A stretch of 64,000 nt of DNA from Acidobacteriota bacterium. GTDB lineage: Bacteria; Acidobacteriota; Terriglobia; Acidiferrales; UBA7541. The stretch's first letter is position 1. Each line of letters opens with the position of its first letter. Shown in pieces: positions 59,505 through 64,000 of the stretch. Below the pieces are notes generated by a model. It saw only the letters and a list, made by a program, of their open reading frames with translations. It did not search any database and had not been told where the DNA came from. The stretch is taken from the NCBI GenBank assembly GCA_003224085.1, contig QHYK01000045.1, positions 1-64,000 of the forward strand, written 5' to 3'. The translations under genes and the position numbers were made by a program.

Positions 59505-60169
59505 TTGTCCACCAGCGGAACAACCGGCAAGCCGAAGGGGGTCATGCTGACGCATGCAAACCTCGTCGCCAACGTGCGCCAAGCCGCGGCGGTTGATGGG
59601 CCTCGGCGTGAAGACGTCCTGGTAAACATTTTTCCTTTCTATCACGTAGCCGGCCTGAATGCGATTTTGAATCCCTCTTTGAACGGGGGAGCAACGGTAG
59701 TGCTGATGACTGGGCGGTTCGACCTGGCGGTAAACCACTTGGGCCAGGGGAGTGCGGCGAGATTTGGCTGCGCGGCCCCAACGTGATGAAAGGCTATGGG
59801 AACCAGCCTGCTGCCACATCGGAAACGCGGTTGGATGCCGACAGGTGACATAGGATACTTCGATGCAGAGGGTTGCGTTTACCTTCGTGGACCGCCTGAG
59901 ACCGCCTGAAAGAACTGATCAAATACAAAGCGTTGCAGGTGGCCCCGGCCGAACTCTAGGACATCATTCAGTCTCATCCCGCCGTGCTTGACAGCGGACT
60001 TGTTGGGGCTCCGGATGAGGCTGCCGGCGAGATTCCCGTGGCTTTTGTGGTGAAAAGGCAAGGCGTTACTCTGAACGCGGAAGAAATCATGGAGTATGTG
60101 GCCGCGCGCGTGGCGCCGTACAAAAAGATCCGCGCGGTCGAGTTCGTTCACCTGCGGGAAAGATTCTGA
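59505..60169 (+). pseudogene. Acyl-CoA synthetase (AMP-forming), multiply broken remnant
   Basis: It begins inside the AMP-binding motif (TSGTTGKPKGVMLTHANL), with all preceding sequence missing. It then reads FPFYHVAGLNAIL and VVLMTGRFDL, jumps past about 150-180 residues to GEIWLRGPNVMKGYGNQPAA in another frame, then after two more frame changes ELIKYKALQVAPAEL followed by an in-frame TAG, and DIIQSHPAVLDSGLVGAPDE to RVAPYKKIRAVEF. The PSGKILR end is lost. All this is the order of a long-chain acyl-CoA or 4-coumarate-CoA ligase. The gene has been dead for long. Confidence 0.85.
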
Positions 60170-60302
60170 GAAGGATTCTCAAAGAAAAAGCTTGGGCGCG
60201 TGCACGGGGGACGTCGTAGTTGCTGGCAGTCTGTCGCAGTTTCGCTTTCATTCCAGGTGACCACAACGTTCCGAGAATCCTCAAGGATTCGGAGGGCAGA
60301 GT

Positions 60303-62168
60303 TTATCGCCCGAACCAGCGCGGCAGCGTGGTGGTCAGCGCTGGAATGTAGGTGATGAGCAGGACACCAATCGAAAGAACGACAATCACGGGCAGAACGG
60401 CACGCAGAACTTCGGGGACCGGCTTGCGAAAGCGGTAAGACGACATGAGCAGGTTCAAGCCAACCGGCGGAGTCAAATAACCCAATTCCATGTTCGCCAG
60501 GAAAATAATTCCCAGACGCACCGGATCAATACCATAAACCGCTCCCAAGGGGACGAGCAGGGGCACTTCCACGACGATTGCGGGGTAGATCTCCATCAAG
60601 CAGCCCACAACAAGGAGAAACAGGTTCAAAAGCAGAAGGAAAAGAAACGGCGAGTGTATGGTTTGCGTGGTCCACGCGACCGCGCGCGCCGGAATTTCCG
60701 CGTCGACCAGATAGTTCGTAAATCCCAGTGAGACGCCAAGAATAAGGAGCACGCCGCCGATCAGCAGGCCGCATTCAGACATGACCCGCGGAATGTCGCG
60801 AAAAACGGCCATTTCGCGATGAAAAACGGTCACGACAAGAAAGGCATACAGCGCCGTGATGGCAGCGGCCTCGACGGGCGTCGCAAGGCCGCTGAACAGC
60901 GCCACCGAAGCCACGACCGGCATCAAGAGTTCCCATTTCGCGCCCCACAGCGCCTGCAGGGCTTCTTTCGGATTGAACGAATGCGCCGAATCCGCCTTTT
61001 GCTGCCCTTGACGCATTCCCCAAAGCGCCGTGGCCGTCATCATGACGAGAGCCGGAATGATTCCCCCGAGAAACATTTTGTCGATGGGCACTTTAGCCAC
61101 GATGGCGTAAACAATCATTGGGAGACAGGGCGGCAGCAATAGTCCAAGGGAACCGGCGCCGGTGAGCAAGCCGAGCGCATCCTTATCCGAATAACGCGCG
61201 TCGAAAAGGACCGGCATCAACAAGCCACCAAGCGCGAGAATCGTTACGCCGGATGCTCCCGTAAAGGACGTAAAGAAAGCGCAGACCAGAACGGTGATAA
61301 TGGCCGGGCCACCGCGGAATTGTCCAAACAGAGCGTAGAAGAGGCGGATGAGCCTCTTTGGCGAGCCGCCCTCTGCGAGAAAGTAGCCCGCTAGAGTAAA
61401 AAGCGGGAGCGTGGGCAAACTCGGGTTTGTAACAAGTGTGTAGTGGGCAACGGGAATCGAAGCAATCGGTTGACCGACACCCCTGAAAAGAATCGCGGCG
61501 GTGCCGCCAAGAGTCACAAAGGCCGGAATCCCGAGAACGGAGGCAACCAACATGACGCCGAGGGCTACGAAAACAAAGTGATGGCCGGTGGCAGGCCACT
61601 GCAAGACAAGTGCTGTCACCGCCAACGCCAGCGCGCCCGCTCCCAAGCGCAGTGCCCATTTTTCGGACGCGTTCCACAGGATGCGCAGAGCAATCGCGGC
61701 AAAACCCAGGGGAAGCACGGACTCCACGGCCCAGATGGGGATTCCCAATGCGAGAAATCTTTCGGATTCGCGTTCGCTCAAGACGAATTGGGTCGCGGCG
61801 ATGCAAAGGAAAGCGCAAACTACGACGGCGATTCCACTTGTTAAGACTTTTGCGCCAGCCCTGAAGCGGCCGTGGAGTTTGGTCTCGCCAATGTTGGCCA
61901 GGGAAAGGAGCCGCTGCTCGCGGGCAGCGATCGCTCCGCCAAGCATTCCCACAACCAGAACCAGGTGCTGAACGATGGCAATGGATGCGGGAATGGAAAC
62001 GTGCAGAGTGCGGCGCAGCAACGCTTCGGCCAGCGGCAGAATCACCATCGCGGCGAGCGCCGCGGAGATGACCGCGTTTTCGCCAAACGCCAGCCTCGCA
62101 GCCCACTTCTTCCGCTGCTGGGCAAGAGCGGCTCGGAAGGTTGGTATCGGCATGGCCTCGGCACTCAT
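60303..62168 (-). CDS. TRAP transporter fused membrane protein (DctQ-DctM)
   Basis: A 621-residue protein fusing the small and large membrane subunits of a TRAP transporter. Residues 1-195 have four to five helices of DctQ type (ALLRRTLHVSIPASIAIVQH), and residues 200-620 the DctM part with about 12 helices, including PTLPLFTLAGYFLAEGGSPK, FTSFTGASGVTILALGGLLM, GLLLPPCLPMIVYAIVAKVP, ATPVEAAAITALYA and ELGYLTPPVGLNL. TRAP systems import organic acids and similar solutes with sodium, delivered by a periplasmic protein, here the dctP gene upstream, with which it overlaps by 4 bases. Confidence 0.92.
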   Translation of the reverse strand: MSAEAMPIPTFRAALAQQRKKWAARLAFGENAVISAALAAMVILPLAEALLRRTLHVSIPASIAIVQHLVLVVGMLGGAIAAREQRLLSLANIGETKLHGRFRAGAKVLTSGIAVVVCAFLCIAATQFVLSERESERFLALGIPIWAVESVLPLGFAAIALRILWNASEKWALRLGAGALALAVTALVLQWPATGHHFVFVALGVMLVASVLGIPAFVTLGGTAAILFRGVGQPIASIPVAHYTLVTNPSLPTLPLFTLAGYFLAEGGSPKRLIRLFYALFGQFRGGPAIITVLVCAFFTSFTGASGVTILALGGLLMPVLFDARYSDKDALGLLTGAGSLGLLLPPCLPMIVYAIVAKVPIDKMFLGGIIPALVMMTATALWGMRQGQQKADSAHSFNPKEALQALWGAKWELLMPVVASVALFSGLATPVEAAAITALYAFLVVTVFHREMAVFRDIPRVMSECGLLIGGVLLILGVSLGFTNYLVDAEIPARAVAWTTQTIHSPFLFLLLLNLFLLVVGCLMEIYPAIVVEVPLLVPLGAVYGIDPVRLGIIFLANMELGYLTPPVGLNLLMSSYRFRKPVPEVLRAVLPVIVVLSIGVLLITYIPALTTTLPRWFGR

Positions 62169-63211
62169 GGCTGGCCTGTCTTGTGCGACGCGCGGTATTC
62201 GGCGACCAAGCTCAAGGCTTTATCGAAAGCGTCTGCAGGGACTATCTTGCCGCGCATTTTGGGATAGACGGCTTCCACAAAACGGCGCCAATCGTCTTCC
62301 AGCTCCTGCGGAACAGGACGCACCTGAAGGCCGCGCTTTTTCATGGCCTCAAGGGCTTCCTGGCTTTCCGCGCGGCTCTGCGCCCGGATTTTCTTCCCGG
62401 CGTCGGCGGCGGCCTTGAGGACCTTTTCCTGCTGGTCAGGAGTGAGCGCGTCCCACACCCGCTTGGTCATGACCGTCGCGCCAACCAGCGGAACATAGTT
62501 TACTTCCAGGAGATTCTTGGCTGCCAGGTCAAACTGGCTGGCAAGGGCGTAGAAGGGCGTCACGGGAACGGTGTCCACCAGGCCGGTTTGCAGGCTGATG
62601 AGCACATCGGACCATTCGAGCGGAACGGCCTGGAATCCCAAGCTGTTGAGGACCGCGGCTTCGTCCAGGTCGCTGGAAGTCACAAAGATTTTGCTCTTCT
62701 TCGCCTTGAACTCTTCCGGCGTCGTGTACGGCTGCCGGGAAACGATGTGAATCCAGCCCGCGTCGGTCCAAGCAAGCGCGACGAAGCCCTTTTGCTCGAG
62801 GCGTTTCTCCAGGTCGGGCTGCATTTTCGAGCAAACGTATTCCATTTCGTCGAGCGAGTGATAGAGCATGGGAATTTTTTCAATCGCGCCCACGGACGGA
62901 TCAATGCTGGAAAGACCTGCGGCCGACAGCGTGGCGGCCTGCAGCTGTCCCAGGCGAAGGCGCCGAATGGTTTCTTCCTCGCCGCCCATGGTTCCGCCGG
63001 GGTAGATCGTGAGAGTTAGTGCGCCGCCCGTGGTTGTTTTCCATTGCTGGCCCATCTCTTCCAGCGCGTGATATTGGGAAGAACCCTGAGAGAGCAAGGT
63101 GGCCAGACGAATGCGAGTCTGCGCTCCAACACTCGCCGGGCGAAGCAGGAAAAGCAACATCGCCGCGAGCGCCAAGAGCACAACTCTGTTTTGCGTTCCA
63201 GAATGATTCAT
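62165..63211 (-). CDS. TRAP transporter solute-binding protein (DctP family)
   Basis: A 348-residue periplasmic protein from ATG 63211. Signal peptide about 1-30 (LLALAAMLLFLLRPASVGAQ). The body follows the DctP fold: IRLATLLSQGSSQYHALEEM, GALTLTIYPGGTMGGEEETI, FKAKKSKIFVTSSDLDEAAV, LGFQAVPLEWSDVLISLQTG, LVDTVPVTPF and KAAADAGKKIRAQSRAESQE. The conserved arginine near the ligand carboxylate is not certain here (the usual xxRVP-like motif is SKIFVTSS), so the ligand may not be a simple carboxylate. It overlaps tatT and dctQM by 4 bases each. Confidence 0.9.
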   Translation of the reverse strand: MNHSGTQNRVVLLALAAMLLFLLRPASVGAQTRIRLATLLSQGSSQYHALEEMGQQWKTTTGGALTLTIYPGGTMGGEEETIRRLRLGQLQAATLSAAGLSSIDPSVGAIEKIPMLYHSLDEMEYVCSKMQPDLEKRLEQKGFVALAWTDAGWIHIVSRQPYTTPEEFKAKKSKIFVTSSDLDEAAVLNSLGFQAVPLEWSDVLISLQTGLVDTVPVTPFYALASQFDLAAKNLLEVNYVPLVGATVMTKRVWDALTPDQQEKVLKAAADAGKKIRAQSRAESQEALEAMKKRGLQVRPVPQELEDDWRRFVEAVYPKMRGKIVPADAFDKALSLVAEYRASHKTGQP

Positions 63212-64000
63212 TTCGATGACCCCGTGCTGCCGGCATCCAGAAACAATTCCTCTTCCCGGGAAAGCAGCCACCGCGCTCGGCGCTGCATGATGAGATTGCT
63301 CAAACGCCACTCCAACCGTTTGTCCGGATCAACGGCCAGCGCCTGCTTTAACAGCGACTCGAATTCTTCGCGATTCTGTTTCTGAATGGAAACGGTTTCG
63401 GCATAAGCGATGTAAGGCGATGCGAGCTGTCCGTTGGACAACGAAACCGCGCGATCGAAATGGGCTTTCGAACGCACGGCGAAATCGCCCCTCGCCCCTT
63501 GGCGGGCAGATTCGTAGCTGATGAGGAACTGCTCAATGACCCCGTGATCGTAGGTCGGATCGAGTTCGTAGGCACGGTCAATCAGGGCTTCCACTTGCGG
63601 CTGTTCGGCCACTAGTTTGGGATGGTCTTTGGAAAGGGCGATTGCCGCGCCCCATGCCACAGCCGTCCAATAGAGAAGCGGGACATCCCCTCGCTTCATG
63701 ATGCGAACCGCGTCTTTGGGGTTCTCACGGAGCGCTGCCGGAAAACCTGGGTGTTTTGTTTCTAGCCCCCGGAGCCCGTAGTCGCGGGCGCGGAGATAGA
63801 GATTGCGCGCCCGCTGGGCGAGAGCTGCGGATTTGTTCAAGTCCTCCGCCTCGACCTCTTCGGCGGGCTCTTGAACGTAGACGTAGGAATATTGGGTGAA
63901 TCCGCTGGCAGCGGCGAAAAGCAAGCCGCGATGCTTGGGACTCTCCGCGAGCAAGCCTTCAATCAGCTTAAGGCTAAACGGAATCGCCTGGCCGACAAAT
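63208..64000 (-). CDS. TRAP-transporter-associated TPR protein (TatT-like), 5' end outside the window
   Basis: The protein reads from the window edge (GQAIPFSLKLIEGLLAESPK) to the stop at 63208, at least 264 residues. It has HRGLLFAAASGFTQYSYVYV, RARNLYLRARDYGLRGLETK, GDVPLLYWTAVAWGAAIALS and DHGVIEQFLISYESARQGAR, as in the TatT family: a helical TPR-like protein found in TRAP operons that binds the DctP protein and makes a trimer in Treponema. Start is not visible. It is followed directly by dctP (4-base overlap). Confidence 0.88.
   Translation of the reverse strand, partial: FVGQAIPFSLKLIEGLLAESPKHRGLLFAAASGFTQYSYVYVQEPAEEVEAEDLNKSAALAQRARNLYLRARDYGLRGLETKHPGFPAALRENPKDAVRIMKRGDVPLLYWTAVAWGAAIALSKDHPKLVAEQPQVEALIDRAYELDPTYDHGVIEQFLISYESARQGARGDFAVRSKAHFDRAVSLSNGQLASPYIAYAETVSIQKQNREEFESLLKQALAVDPDKRLEWRLSNLIMQRRARWLLSREEELFLDAGSTGSSK

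Noticed and set aside
1-64000. CRISPR array, complete insertion sequence or prophage
   Set aside because: No regularly spaced repeats, no transposase and no phage structural gene were seen; only an integrase fragment.

Overview
The window looks like a chromosomal segment of an Acidobacteriota genome, probably a Terriglobia-like soil lineage. The grounds are lineage-typical families: an ADOP-type duplicated orphan permease, two tandem VWFA-related secreted proteins, the relic of a carboxypeptidase-regulatory-domain TonB-dependent receptor, and a type IV pilus cluster joined to pepP-accB-accC-thiE. I found no complete phage, IS element, CRISPR array or rRNA. The only clear RNA gene is a selenocysteine tRNA.

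Layout. 0-4.6 kb: a secreted GH97 glycosidase, then a decayed island holding a tmRNA-like 3' end, a 5'-truncated tyrosine integrase, tRNA-Sec (selC), and two broken genes. 4.6-24.7 kb, almost all minus strand: a coiled-coil protein with a nucleotide-cyclase-like domain, tsaE, nnr, an SDR, a SpoIIE/PP2C phosphatase, two amino-acid permeases, thiE, accC, accB, pepP, pilQ-P-O-N-M and a small HTH protein, with a promoter and an unusual AT-rich upstream region. 25-32 kb: ubiD, an alcohol dehydrogenase, a small membrane protein, cysteine desulfurase and mnmA. 32-46.8 kb: YtxH-type and DUF948-like proteins, uvrC, an ADOP permease between heptameric repeats, TPR proteins, two gene relics, a SprT-like protease, and uvrA in a tight operon with a TPR protein and two small secreted proteins. 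47-53 kb: deoB and the sulfate-assimilation operon cysD-cysN-cysH-tauE. 53-64 kb: a TonB receptor relic, VWFA pair, kdsB, a repeat-type lipoprotein, an acyl-CoA synthetase relic, and a TRAP transporter operon running off the end.

The most notable system is the leader of the cys operon. A strong promoter lies only about 8 nt upstream of a GTG that opens a 33-codon reading frame with five cysteine codons in seven (CCMCMCC). Around and after these codons lie four complementary segments that can form exclusive 1:2, 2:3 and 3:4 helices, and 3:4 is a hairpin followed by a T-rich tract. This is the architecture of a trp-type, ribosome-mediated attenuator, here reading cysteine supply. The operon is also notable because CysH carries the cysteine set of a [4Fe-4S] APS reductase, so PAPS would not be needed, and CysN ends in an APS-kinase-like domain whose P-loop has decayed.

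DNA decay is frequent. Seven loci are clear or likely gene relics, and heptad-phased short repeats lie at three intergenic positions, two of them flanking the ADOP permease. All functions are read from sequence and family knowledge; no database search was run.
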